Assembly (NCBI GenBank): GCA_029747585.1
Contig: JAPEVF010000317.1
Coordinates: 1 to 51,081, forward strand
Origin: Pleurotus djamor
Lineage: Eukaryota; Basidiomycota; Agaricomycetes; Agaricales; Pleurotaceae
Length of the DNA stretch: 51,081 bases
Direction: 5' to 3'
Part shown: in pieces, positions 1-11,978 of the stretch
Layout: every line of letters starts with the position of its first letter
Position numbering within the stretch: position 1 is the first letter of the stretch
Notes under the pieces: model-generated
What the model was told of the DNA's origin: nothing
What the model saw: only the letters and a program-made list of their open reading frames with translations
Databases searched by the model: none
Position numbers and translations under genes: made by a program

Positions 1-3000
1 ACGAGATGAACTCCCGGTTCGAGTTGAGGAGGAGGAGATGAATCTACTGTCAATGACAGTAACGCTACGGGATCCATCCGTCAAAATCCCGGCAAAAGAA
101 CCAAGAAGGACGGATAATGCTTACACAGCAGTCGCAACTACGACAGTGGTATCAAACCCCCGCGTTGTGGATGGTGTGGTATCCATTCCTTTGACCAGGA
201 GCGGGGGATGGAAGGGGGAAGAAGGAAGAGATCAACGATGACAAGACAACCTTGCATTCCCGGCTGGGACATCCCAAGCGACGCATGCGGAAGCAAGGCA
301 TACAATCGATTCATTGGGTACAGGGATTCCACTTCGAGAATTCCCTACCCTGCATTACATTCTTCCGGGGCAAGTGCTGAAGCACTGTCCGACCAATAGG
401 GTACTCTGATGGCGGTCGAGAGGCAAGCATGGACTTTACGCAAATCGGAAGAGAAATGGATTTGGGTTGGAACGTTGGAACGCCCATTAAGACGAACGCT
501 GTCCATGATTGCAAAAGGAATTTGGTGTCGCAATCCCCATGTCTACAATCAACATGCAGAACAAGAGCAGGATATATCGAGGCAAATCACTCACAACGTT
601 GAAGTGCCAAGCTACGTCTAGATCAACCTTCGGCAGGGTTGGTCCAAGTTCGCTGATCTCGGATATCCTCCCCCACATTTCGGGTGTCGCGGTTCCGCGG
701 CGTCTGCCAGCAATCTGGGGTACTTCCACGGACAATCAGGTGCATCCTCCGCATTGTCAAATCATTTTAGGAGGCAAGAGCAAGACAAGAGACGGGTATG
801 AAATGCGTGTGCAAGTGAGCTTTGAGAAGGCGAGCCACCGGCACTAAACGGGTCGTGAACATGTCCTCCGCGTAGCTGGTGGTTTCAATCATATTGATGA
901 TTAGCATAAAATGGTGAACGAGCGTGAGGGAAGTATACCTGGCAAATCGGACGCGTCGAATTGGCGTCGAAAGTTGTTGTTGGGGCAGCTTGGGCGGTTG
1001 CGAAAAGTTGAGCGAGCCGAGCGGCCCGCCGGTCCGGCTCCAGGAAGTCAGCGTCAAACAAATCATTTGTTTGACGCTGAATTCAACTTCATCCACCACT
1101 TGTCGGGCCACCACCGCTGTAACCTAGCCGCGAGCCGTCAATAGGCCACAGCTTCTACTCAATGTAATTATCTTCCTTGAATTCATATCCGACGCTCGCA
1201 CCTCGCACTGGCAGAGCCTGAGGGTCACTTTGAGTCTTCGACTTTTTTCTTTGACTTTCCTTCAAGGCCTCATGCATGACTTACCCTCGTCGTTCATTGG
1301 CTTCCTTCAACCTTGGTGCACAGATTTTGGAACGCTTCTTAATGCTGAGAATCGCTCTGAAACTGCGATAAGGAATGATCCCTTCGCCTCTGAAGCAGCT
1401 TGCGCTTCCCCCACACTTGTCGTGTCTACCGTTGCCCCCTCAGATGACAACTATGGTCTGAGACATGAAGAACCCGTCTCATGGACCCGAACAATGGCTT
1501 GCCTTGTGAGCTCGAGCCAATGAAATGCAGCCAACAAAGTAAGCTATTTTTGTTTCCAAAAATTAACGTACGATACTCATTATCTTCCTCACAGGAGTTA
1601 CCATTACTCCAGCTGGAGCTGGAGTTGATCTCGGTCGTTCTAATTCCCTCGGATCATATGTACTCGACCTTTCCTTTTCGCCACCTGCTAATAATGTTCT
1701 TTGAACCTTGTCGACGGTCACGGTGAAGTACTGTGGTTGGACGTGAACAGCATGGATTGACCGGCCTTACGGAATTGACAGGGCTCAGAGCAGCATTTGT
1801 GTATATGATGAATGATATTGCCTATCGAAGACGTCTGCTTTCAGGAGGAAGAACGAGTACGTACGGCTACCAAGGTCTGGGTGTGTGATCATTTTCCAAA
1901 CTAACACACATGCTGAGAAAGCCGTCTATTCTATTCATGTAGTAGAGGGCGAATGCTTTATGGCAATGCCACCGTTCCTGTGGGACGCTTTACAAAGTTT
2001 CCAGCGATTCCGTGAGTTTGGTAACGTCGGATCTCCGAAGGAACATAAAGCGAGGGGTTTCAAACTTAACCTATCATATACGTGGTCTCTCAGTTGCTTT
2101 CGCAGATATCAAAACCCCCGTCTAATGCCCCTCCTCATTTCCATATTTCTCACATCATCGTCTAAATACCCCGTATGCGATTCTTTCTTGGCATAGGGCC
2201 ACCTTCGAGTCTGGGGGATTAGAGTGAATGACGGATGCTTTCTATTAGCGCTAGCTCAATTCAACGGTCCCTACCGGCCCACTTGATGATGTCCAAGGAT
2301 CAGCTGTACTTCCTTCTCTCGTACATGGTTACATCACTTACTAAGTGTACACCTCAATGTTTCTCACTCTATTTCTACGACAAACCTGGGGCTCTGACTA
2401 AACATAAAGCGACACGTCAAGTACCTGAGGTCACTATGCTTAAATTGCGCGTGAGAAGAGGCGAGAAGACCTACTCACTAGCCTGGGACCTACGCACGAA
2501 AGAAGCGAGTCAAGGGTTTGTGCTAGGAGATCAAAACATCATGACAGGTACTACTCCCCCGTCCCAAAGCCAAGGTACCGGTCCCTTCCCTCCTCCCTTC
2601 GCCGGTCATTCTATGATGATGATGGAACTTCATAGTAGGTGACCTAGGTCTTCCTTCACAGTACGTAAAAATGTTCCAGAACAGATCGCTCCTTAGATGT
2701 CTACCACCATGTCCAAAATAACTCCTAGCAAGTCACTTGCGTTAGCATCCACATGTTTTAACTATTCGAGCTAGAATAAGCCACATCGCTTGAGAAGTAA
2801 CGGTGGGTAAATCGATCTTAGAATAGTAAATACTGCGGAGCCGTGAGAGATGGTCGTAGGTTCCTGGGAGTAAGTAAAACGTTGACCTCGAGTCGGAGTT
2901 TGGGCTAGTTCACTACGATCGTAGCATTACGCCAGGAAAAGGGAACTGGGATTTCGATGTTGTGGTAATTCTACAGTTTGCGTACACGCCCAAAGAAAAG

Positions 3001-3094
3001 GTAAACAGGGAAATTGGAAGGATATCTATGGATGCTATTAGTAGAAGGGGTAACGGGACCTTAGTAGAGATAATTTTATGGAACGGGAGTTTCT
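1..3094. other. Gene-poor left flank
   Basis: No gene model can be supported here. The open frames are short, overlap on both strands and do not join at splice sites into anything I recognise. The longest plus-strand frame (about 2235-2642, 135 codons) has no family motif and ends in a Met repeat. A short plus-strand stretch near 1618-1680 reads like coding sequence (it begins GVDLGRSNSLGSYV) but meets a stop and has no convincing partner exons, so it could be a decayed exon. The notable structure is the palindrome at 1044-1084. The part just before 3095 is the 3' flank of the P450 gene. Confidence 0.5.
1048..1080. repeat. Perfect 33-bp palindrome
   Basis: The two 16-base arms match perfectly around a single central base (C at 1064). 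The left arm begins TCAGCGTCAAAC and the right arm ends GTTTGACGCTGA. The symmetry extends to 1044-1084 with one mismatch (1047/1081). It lies outside any gene I can call. It could be a dimeric protein-binding site, a cruciform, or a remnant of a small inverted-repeat element. The sequence alone does not decide. Confidence 0.85.
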
Positions 3095-5071
3095 TTACGC
3101 AGCCACCCGTCTTTTAAGCTCGACCATCATATGGAGAGGCTTGTGCATGAAGCCTTCAGTTGTCTCTAGATGGTCGGACTGGAGCTTGATTTCGTACCGC
3201 AGCAGCATGGTTGCGATAACCAACTGCATCTCAATGTAGGCAAGGCTAGAAATACAACATCAGTATCAACCAATGACGGAGTTCATGACACCGGATAACT
3301 CACTTCCGTCCAAGCTGTGGGAAGCAGGGAAAGGTAGAAGATATCAGTGACAGAGTAAAGCGATAGGATAAACCAAAGTTACTAACGCATTGTCTTGGAC
3401 CCTTGCCGAAAGTAAGTAGATAGCGGCCTAAATCCTTTTCTTCAAGCCATCGTTCGGGGCGGAATGTCTCCGAGTCACCCCATATCGTTTCATCGTGCTG
3501 GATCGTGTATGCGGGAACAGACATCTCCGTCTGGAAATGACTGTGAGCCGTCTAATTGTCAAAATTAATCGTCTACTCACTCCTTCTGGGAAGAATTTGC
3601 CTAGACAGACGACGCCATCGCGAGGAACGGCTCTGTGAAGACCAATAGCGGTCGTTGCGTAGTACCGCAATCTGATTTCAACGGGTTATCCATGAGCAAT
3701 CGTTGCGTCCATATGAATGTACTCACCCTTCGTCAATGACAGCCGTGAGGTAAGGAATGTCTTTGACATGTTCGTGTTTCGGAATCTGACCGGAAGGAAT
3801 CGCTTCCTGGAGTGCCAGCAGCAGTTTTTGGTAGACATGAGGATGCGTGAGGACAAGGTGAATAATGGCGGTAATGGAATTCGACGTCGTATCAGATCCA
3901 GCGATCCTAAAATTCCGGTCAACAAAATGCGTAAACCCCTGGAAAGACGACCTACAGGAGGGTAACAGTCTCCGCAATCAGTTCAGTGACTTGTTCAGGT
4001 GATAGGGTACCGGTTTCCTCAGTTCGAGCGTCGATCAATTTGTTGAGGATATCTTCCCTATAAGCCCCGGATTCCAGACGCTTGGTCACACGGCGACGGG
4101 CGAGGTCGACTAGACCAGTGGAAGATTTGTGTCCTTTAATGAAGAACGGATCGGGGATGAACTTCGATAAGGTCTTGAACCAGGGATGGATCCCGACGAC
4201 GGCAGCCAAATGCTCCCGCTGGGGAAAAGTTACTAAATTAGTTATAATGTAGAACGTATGTGCACACACATACCTCGTCAACGAGGGTGATAGCATGTTC
4301 CTGTGTGATCTTTCCATCGACTCCCATCACGGCGACTGCATCGGATTCCTAACCGTAGGATCTATTATTAGCGCGAATGATCCAAGAGACTAAATGAGAT
4401 GTCCCACATTCGAAACCATCCCTATGGGCTCTCCGAAAGCGAGATCCGACAAGATATCGAACGCCAGGAAATTGAACCATTGAAGGGCATCGACTGGTCC
4501 GCCACGTTCACAGATTTCATCCATTTTGTCCGTGAAATGTACCAGATTCGTGTGAAGAAGAGGGGTGACACGTTGGAGGGCTTTGTACGAAAACCCTTGT
4601 GACACAAGGCGGCGTTTCTGAGCATGGTCTTGACGGTCGACAGTAGAGAAGATAGAAGCCTTGTCAGAGACAAAGGCATGGTAATAGGCCGATTTGTCGA
4701 AGGCACGAGATCCTTGGCCGTAAACGACGTTGATAGCGTCTTTGTGGGCGACCGAAACATGGTTCGGGCTGATGCGAACGAACGGTCCATATTTCTAGGG
4801 GGCGGAGGGTATTAGAACACCGGGGACAAAGATATTGAAGAGAAGTTACTTTGTGCAATTCATCGACCACGAGATATCTACGGCCCATTCTCACTTGGTA
4901 TGCCAGCCAAAGCGACGTCCAACGGGCCAAGAAGGGCCCAGGTATGTCACGAAGAGGATCTCGGAAATGTTCGATGACGCGGTGAAAGATTGCCAAGATC
5001 GAGGACAGTGCCACTAAGATGACGCCAAATGAGATTGACGTGACGTTGGGAAGCAGATCAATGGTGGCCAT
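3095..5071 (-). CDS. Cytochrome P450, CYP53-like (benzoate 4-hydroxylase type)
   Basis: Microsomal haem-thiolate monooxygenase of 507 residues in nine exons (minus, 5' to 3'): 5071-4850, 4794-4408, 4348-4274, 4218-3956, 3906-3727, 3671-3581, 3530-3387, 3314-3304, 3245-3095. All junctions are GT-AG and the frame closes exactly. An N-terminal membrane helix lies at about residues 10-30. The oxygen-binding I-helix motif AGSDTT is at 318-323, ExxR is E375-R378, FRPERW is 429-434, and the haem loop FGKGPRQCLGRN has Cys454 as ligand. Exon 8 has only 11 bases and supplies LGR of the haem loop. The substrate-region segments (GPFVRISPNHVS, LSVPAYTI-like) resemble CYP53 enzymes, which 4-hydroxylate benzoate in fungi; the subfamily is my inference. 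The gene shares its promoter region with the divergent MFS exporter, suggesting joint handling of an aromatic compound. Confidence 0.9.
3304..3314 (-). other. 11-base micro-exon of the P450 gene
   Basis: This 11-base exon is bounded by an upstream acceptor ending CCCACAG and a downstream donor GTGAGT. It is required to read through the haem-binding loop: the previous exon ends on the ligand Cys codon, this exon adds LGR and two bases of Asn, and the next exon continues LAYIEM. Skipping it would shift the frame immediately after the haem ligand. Automatic gene finders often miss exons this small. Confidence 0.85.
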
Positions 5072-6198
5072 TGTCGAGGAAATACTCTAGCTGTGAGGGC
5101 TTGATTGAAAGGATGAAGGCGAGGTGAAGAATTGAGACAGGAATAGATGTCCTTTTAAGTCGCAAGGCTTCTTGAAGGATGTTCTGCAACTCGCTTGCGT
5201 TGATGCAAGATCTGTGCATCTAGAGCAAGTGGGTGCGTAGAAGCCGGGCTCAACGACAATAACGGGAATGAGTTTTGCAGTCATTTCGGAGAGAGTGATG
5301 GTGCGCGGCAATTCACCGTGCTTGGTGTTACTTCAGTAATCAATACACCATTCGGCTGAGGATGAGTTGCTTACTTCTTAAGCGACGAAAGGCCAGCGTA
5401 TTCCTATTCTTAGACTAGGCATATGAAACTCTGATGCTTCTATCAGTACGGCGAGCGAGAAAAACGCATCCTGAATCCGGTGAAACGAAGCGCAGCGAAA
5501 GCCGACGGGACCAAGTGGTGATGAAGGCACCCAAGCAGCGACGTTAAATAGACAGGACGTCCTCTGAGGGACGGTTGCAATCATCAATTCTTCCGCCCAT
5601 CTATGATCGCAAGCATGTGGAGAGGCGACAGCGAAAGGTTATCCAGTCGACATCCAGGAACTTCGGTCATCAATGTAGAAAGCAACGTACATTGAACAGC
5701 TTCTCAGCGGTCATCAGAGGATCGGTAGAATCGCCGCCCATGTATTAGCCTAATCTCCAGACTCAGAAGCAAAAACATGTACACAAGTGTCGCTTAAGAG
5801 TTCCAAGGATTGGCGTTGATACCACCGTTGATCCCAGCGATTCCAGAGCTTTGGCTCGCAAGTTTGGCGAGAAAGGTTCAGCATATGGAGGAGCGCAAAT
5901 TTACGCGAACGCGCCGGTGTTTTAAGTGGCCAACCTCTGAAATTCTGATGTGGCCAGACGCCCAGATGATAGAGATGACTCGAATGGGCGACCCAACGGA
6001 GTTCGACTCCGTCGCTCTGCACCATCTGTGGCGGGACTGAGCCCCACATTGATTGAGAATTTTTTCCTAGATGGGGCATTGGATTGTGCGATGCCCGGGT
6101 TGCGTGATCTAGAATTGGCGAGGATCGGGAAATGTGAGTTTGTTTTTAAAAAGTAAACAACTTGTCTTTGACTCACTCCAACCTCCCACCGAACCGCC
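5072..6198. promoter_or_regulatory. Shared divergent promoter region, P450 / MFS
   Basis: About 1.1 kb separates the start codons of the minus-strand P450 and the plus-strand MFS transporter. No coding model can be supported; short open frames occur on both strands but lack start context, splice partners and family motifs. I see no unambiguous TATA box. The arrangement allows co-regulation, which is an inference from position only. Confidence 0.5.
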
Positions 6199-8476
6199 AT
6201 GTTGTCGTCCTCAGTGAGGGACATAATCGTGGTCCTCGTCGTTTCTGGAGTGACCACGCTAAACGTGAGTTATGCGTCTGACGACCCTTGACGGCGCTTA
6301 AACCTTTTAGGTCTTTTTGTCTGGAGCGCTCACTGTCGCCCTCCCCACAATCGGCAAGGACCTCAATTTCAGGCAGGTGAGTCAATATTTCGCGTCGCTC
6401 GATAAGACGGAACCCACGAAGACAACATAAACTAATCATTTCACAACATTAGGCTGACTTACAATGGCCAGTTAACGTTTTTGCGTAAGTGTCATAGGCT
6501 ACGGTGGCTCGTTGCTCGTGGTATCATGGCGACTAACACGGAAAACCAGCCTGTCGTATGGCTGTTTCCTCCTTTTCTTCGGCAGAATTGGAGATATTGT
6601 GGGTGGCCGAGTGATGTTTATGCTCGGCTCACTCTGGTTCGCTGCATGGTGAGATTTTTTNCCCTTAGCCGACGGAGTACATTGAGTCTAACAACCATGA
6701 TCACATCAGGAGTCTTGCCACCGCCTTCGCACCGAGTGACGTTGCCTTTATCGTCTTCATCGCTCTCAAGGGTCTCGGTGCGGCGGCCAATACACCCTCA
6801 GGTATTGGGCTGCTCTCATCGTACTTCCCACCTGGCCCGAAACGAAATAAGGCATTCGGGGCACTGGGCGCTGGCCAGCCTCTAGGATTCATTGGCGGTT
6901 TGATCTTTGGTCCGTCCCTATCCTCGTTTTTTGAACCTGAAGTACGAATCTAAGTTACATCTGGCTCCAGGTGGGATTCTTACGGACAGTCGTGCTACTT
7001 GGCGTTCCATTTTCTACATCCAGGCGGGACTTGGCTTCCTATTCGTCGCACTTGGATGGTTAGTTCTTCCCAAGACACCGCCAACACACCGATACACCAA
7101 GGGTATCGATTGGGGTGGTGCAATCTTGAGTATGACCGGCATCGGCCTCTTGACCTACAGTCTCGCGTACGTTTATCCGTCCTACGTAGCGATTGAGGCT
7201 AAATATTCTCCAGTGATTCAACTACAGCCAGCAAAGGCTGGGCAACTCCACACATACCAAGTCTCTTATCAGCATCCGCAGTCATCCTAGGTGTATTCTT
7301 GTACTATGAAAGATGGCGTGAAGCTCGGGACATGTCTGTGCTTATGCCCCTTAGCATGTGGAAGCAGCCTGGTGCCAAGATGGGAAGTGTCATTGCGATC
7401 GTTTTCTTTGCATGGTACGTTCGGCACTCATCAGACTTCGTTGGTGAAGTTCGCTGAATATGGTACCCCGCACATCTACAGGTGGAGCTTTAATACATTG
7501 AGTTACTTCGCCACTCTCTAGTACGTCCGCTCCGTCTAACCCGCGTTACCTCCATGATCTGACCCTGAAATGGCACACTCAGCTACCAGCAAGTCAATCT
7601 CCTAAATCCCATTGAGACATCGCTTCGGTTTATACCCATGGCCCTCGCCGGCTTTTCCGTTAACTTGATCACGGGCTATGTGGTCAACCGTCTGCCGGGT
7701 CAAGCCTTAATACTGGCGGGCCTCGTCGGCAGTGTCGTACGTCATTAGCTTTTTTTGCTCTTGATGGCTTCTCATCATGGGACACGGTCACCAGATCGCA
7801 CCCATCATTTTCAGTACCATTAACGTTGACGCTTCTTACTGGGCCAGTGCGTTCCTGGTTATGATCTTCGTAGGTGCGTATCTTGAACGCCTTTACAAAA
7901 GAACGTGCCAAGCCAATATTGTGTGACAGTGGGCGCAGATGCGGTCTATCCTGTCGGGAACCTCCAGATCATCCAAAACTTTGACGAAAATTCTCAGTCT
8001 CTCGCAGGCGGCATCTTTAACGTCGCCACGCGTGTACGTGCCTATTTCAATCGATACTACACTTTCATTTCTGATGTCTTTCCCTTCTATAGCTCGGGAC
8101 TTCGATCGGTCTCGCAGTCACGAGTAGTATTGCAACAGCCACCAGCGAAAAGTACAACAAGTCGCATCCTGAATTAGCTGCAGACTCTCCGGAGGTCTTG
8201 ATGGCTGGTTTTAGGGCGGCTGGATGGACATGCCTCGCAGCAGCAGCCCTGAGTCTCATTGTAGCCGCGGTCGGTCTGAGAGGTATCGGCATAGTAGGGA
8301 AAACTGCCAAGAGCGACGAAATGGAAGTGGGTACGGCATTGGAAAGCGTCAAGGCAGGCTCTCATGAAACGGTGGGAACGAAGCTCAAGGGTACCGGTAA
8401 TGAAAGCATCCGCTCAGTGCCCGACTCGTCTATATCAATAGACCTGTCTCTGATGAGGAACCAATCATCAGTCTAG
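6199..8476 (+). CDS. MFS transporter, drug/H+ antiporter type
   Basis: Integral plasma-membrane exporter of 539 residues in twelve exons: 6199-6264, 6311-6376, 6453-6484, 6550-6648, 6710-6909, 6971-7166, 7214-7414, 7482-7520, 7583-7736, 7795-7873, 7930-8033, 8093-8476. The frame closes with all introns GT-AG. Helix 1 begins almost at the N-terminus (RDIIVVLVVSGVTTLN), and helix 2 (LSYGCFLLFFGRIGD) runs into the cytoplasmic motif-A loop GRIGDIVGGR at 66-75. A later segment GLGAAANTPSGIGLLSSYFPP is typical of the 14-helix DHA2-like fungal family. The last exon ends in a hydrophilic tail of about 70 residues. The acceptor of exon 11 could also be 7939, which is also in frame. An ambiguous base (N) at 6661 lies inside intron 4 and does not affect the protein. 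It probably exports a toxic or secondary compound, consistent with the divergent P450 neighbour. Confidence 0.88.
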
Positions 8477-8587
8477 AATGTCAACGGACTACATATGTAC
8501 CATACCCTATCCTGCGAGGGGTATCGAACCGAAAACTGAGGAAATGTATCTTGCATTATTTATGTAATCTCTGTTCAACTACTTACT

Positions 8588-10785
8588 CTACTCTTCACCA
8601 TCAAAGTCTAGATCAATCATGTCATCGTAATCATCGTGCATTCTCCATAGGTCGTTCACAAGCTCTCTAAGCGTGTCAATATCCACGCCAGTGGTTTGCG
8701 CAACGTCACTTGGCTTTTGGGTGATCTCGGCCTGGATGGCCTTAGCGTAGGCGCTGAATATACGGGCGGTTCCCGAAGTGGTTTTAGTCTGGGTGAACCA
8801 ACGGAGGGAATCGTCTCCCGGTGAGGTTCGCAAGCTTGTGGGTTCACGAGATGACTGAGATGTCCTCAATGAGGACAAAGACTTGTCATAGGGATAACCT
8901 GGTGCGTGAACACTGTGTGCAAACTTTGAGAAACGGACACAATACGGAAGAGATAGAAGGATGACAAACCTCTTGACAGGGCATGTTGTAGACAATTGTA
9001 AACGCCGCGTTTCGTAGGCCTGGAGGTCATCCTTTGAAAAGCCCCGTGTCACGTCGACACAGGCATATGATGTGGGTAAACTGGGCTGGTAAAAGGTCCA
9101 TCGATCGACGGTTTGAGCACGCACGGTCAGAGGACGGACCACCCCTTACCTCGAGTTTAATTGGCAGAGAGAATTCAGACATGGGTTGAGAAGCGTTGAA
9201 AGGCTCGGATGCATTGAATGAGCAGATTCCTGAAAGCTCGCTGAATCTAGTCGTCCCACGCCAGTTGAGCTGCGCGAGAAGACTGGGTAAAGAGAGGGAT
9301 GATGTCGAATTCCTCAAACTAATAGAAGATTAATTGGCAATCGGCGTCAATAAGATGTTGGTAGATACGGACCGTAATGGGAGGGTCGAGGTCTCGAGAT
9401 GGCCGCACAGAACAGCTGATGATGAGTAGAAGTCACCCTATATCATGACGGTGAGCAATTATTACCCATATTATGACGTGGAAAAAGGAACGGACATGCG
9501 AAATTGTCGAAGGGGTATTTTTCCAGAAGATGGGATTTTGTATGGGTATACATGTCGCCGAGTGTATGTCGTCGAAGCCTTGAAGAACGAAGGCATCGTT
9601 TATCATCCGCTTGAGGTACCGGGGCTGACAGGATATTTATAGAACATAAACACCGGAGCGCGTGACAACGGGGTGAACATACGCCACTGGTCTTGCTTGG
9701 TATCGAATCAGACAATAGCGGAAATGATAAAAGGGGGAGCTTTGAGAAGTCATCGTAGAAGGAAGTAAGAAACGAGTGGATGAATGAGCCGAACGTCGTC
9801 GTATCTTCGATGAGTTGAAGACCCTGTCCAAAGTCAGCGATAAGGAAGAAGTAGTGAAGATGGGACGTTTAATCTACCTGAGGGGAGTCGCATTCCTCCA
9901 GGAAGAGCCGTACGGCGTCTTCCATGAGCCCTGTATCCTACCAGAAGAGGAAGGTCATTGCATACGCGGGGCTTACAGGGCTTTTCATCATACCTTATTG
10001 TACTGAGCATATGTATCGTGTCCAAGAATCCAATCGCTGTCAATTTTATCCCAATCCGATACCTCTGGAACTTTGTGGATGGTTCTTGGGATGTAGGAAA
10101 CTCGGGCGAAGTCAGACCAAAATAGGACACCAGGATCTGATGCAGATGCCTTCGTCTTCTCTCCGCCACGATCGTTGTGTATTTCGTTATCTGAGGAGAC
10201 GTCGGATGTATTAGAGTCTTTGGCCTCGCCATGAGAGACCATGTGGGCTCCCGTAGGGGGAGAAGTCAAGGTAGACTCCTCGCCATAAGTCACTACCTCG
10301 CCGTCCCTGCAAAAATAGAAGGATAAACGATTGCCCCGGCATCCAGTGGTAATGTGGCAGTCTCTCGAGACTTACCAATTCGTGGTTTGGGCGTCGGATC
10401 CATCCGAAGCGTCGCCGCAGTCCTCATTGTAACCGTGCAGTGAATTTGCGGACGAGAGCTTGCCGAAGTTGCCTGCCAACTGATATTAGGCCAATGCTAG
10501 CAGATAAGAGATGGACTTATGGACCACCTCGAGTATCAAACATGAGTAACCGTGGGCAGTAAGTTGGATTTCCCTGAAACCATGACACATTAGACCGAGC
10601 CTACGGATAATCATCAACGACGAAGTACCTACGCGCAGATCCAAGCCTTCTCTGAACGAGACATCATGGCTCACTAGGGGCTCTGTCTCATCATCGTACG
10701 TGAAATATTCTTGTTGGCAATTCCAGAAGTGGGTGCCAACATAATTGGCCAAGTTACCCGCCTGGATGTACAAGATTTCGTGCAT
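8588..10785 (-). CDS. DML1: DML1/Misato, tubulin-like mitochondrial inheritance protein
   Basis: Protein of 537 residues in eleven exons (minus): 10785-10633, 10573-10528, 10472-10376, 10306-9994, 9937-9878, 9823-9683, 9624-9496, 9437-9373, 9318-9150, 9085-8970, 8912-8588. All junctions are GT-AG and in frame. The N-ter (MHEILYIQAGNLANYVGTHFWN) matches the segment-II/tubulin-related start of the Misato family, followed by the family's HDVSFREGL and CPRLLMFDTRGNFG stretches. Downstream the family signatures FGSFIHSFLTSFYDDF, LLSFPLLSD and SSSAVLCGHLETSTLP are present. It ends in an acidic tail. Family members act in mitochondrial distribution and inheritance and resemble both tubulin and myosin segments. 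A 65-codon plus-strand open frame over exon 7 is only antisense noise. The gene converges with the MFS gene, with 111 bases between the stops. Confidence 0.92.
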
Positions 10786-11978
10786 GGAAAACTGATTTTG
10801 TCGTTTTTGGAAGCTTTTGTATTCAGTTCGTTAGCGGTACGTCAAGTTCGCATTGTCTAGTTTTCTCAGTAAGAATTAGATTCGACACTTCGCAACAGCG
10901 GCGCAGTCGCACCTCTGATCGTCTTGGTTGGTTGAGAGATTGACTGGGGTTTAAGCGGCAGGCTCTTTCGCCTACACGAATACAATCTCCGAAAGCGGCA
11001 CTTCGGCAGTCTTACTCCACTCAAGCGCCGTGGGCGCCAAGCCTTGCCTTAGACGAGGCTCAATTCAGCTTTGATATCGAGATGCTACGAGTTTTGGCGA
11101 ATGTCAGGCTTAAACGCGATTGCTTGAATCCCGATCTCTGGATTCCGAAGGACTGAATGGTCCCGAGGCAGACAAACGGCCGCCGAAACCCACCTTCGCT
11201 GTTACAGACACTGGTCCAGCCGATGCAATTCCGGTGGGACTCCCTTGCATGTTCGCGAGGAGATCGTCCGTCCTTGTGCATGGTGATGGTTTACACACTC
11301 ATCTTCATTATGTTTCGGGCGGCTGATACGGTCCGTTGACATGCAGAGATGCTGCCAACGATTTCAGCCATTCTCATCTATTTTGAACTTGGGGTGCGGA
11401 ATACTACGGCTCTCGTCGCAGCGGACCGCGATGAGCCACTTATCGCACCATGAATCTCCAAATTGAGATGCCTGTCAATGAAACAGGTGAGAAATAAGCT
11501 ATTTTACTCTCATCAAACTTTCATCCCCAGTATACGGCAGATCGTCGGGGGGATGTTACTGAGTCAGGCATGCGTCCCCATTTGCTAGCGTTTTTAAACG
11601 TACTTCGTATACTAAAGCTCCCTGACGCTAGATTCTAGATTACAGGCCCGAAGCCTATCTAGAACAGGCTTGAAATTCTACATGTGGCCGCCCTTGTACC
11701 CTCGGTGCTTCTTGAGCTTTTGAACCTGAGCTTTTCTGAGACGGAGATAGTGGTACACGACCCGAAAAAGTTGCGACATACATCCGTCAGCTTGGTGCGC
11801 TCCACGTTCGTACAGGACAATGCATAAGCTAGCGCATCGCAACAACCATCGGTGTGAATAATGTTCATCCAAGTCAGTTACATGTAGATACGTTTTGGTA
11901 GGGGTAAGTTCGTATGGGAAGTACTGCGCGAAGACATAAGACAAGGAAAGCACGACAAAACAATTGAGACAAGCGTTG
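10786..11978. other. Intergenic: WOPR 3' flank and DML1 upstream region
   Basis: About 1.2 kb between two minus-strand genes. The open frames (for example near 11060-11340 and 11659-11989) are short, mutually overlapping and lack recognisable motifs or splice partners. It most likely holds the 3' UTR of the WOPR gene and the DML1 promoter. Confidence 0.5.

Noticed and set aside
7939..7939. Alternative acceptor for MFS exon 11
   Set aside because: In frame, but it would drop three residues (VGA) expected in that helix; 7930 fits the family better.
9445..9642. Plus-strand 65-codon frame with protein-like composition
   Set aside because: It is antisense to DML1 exon 7, whose frame matches the Misato family on the other strand and closes with its neighbours.
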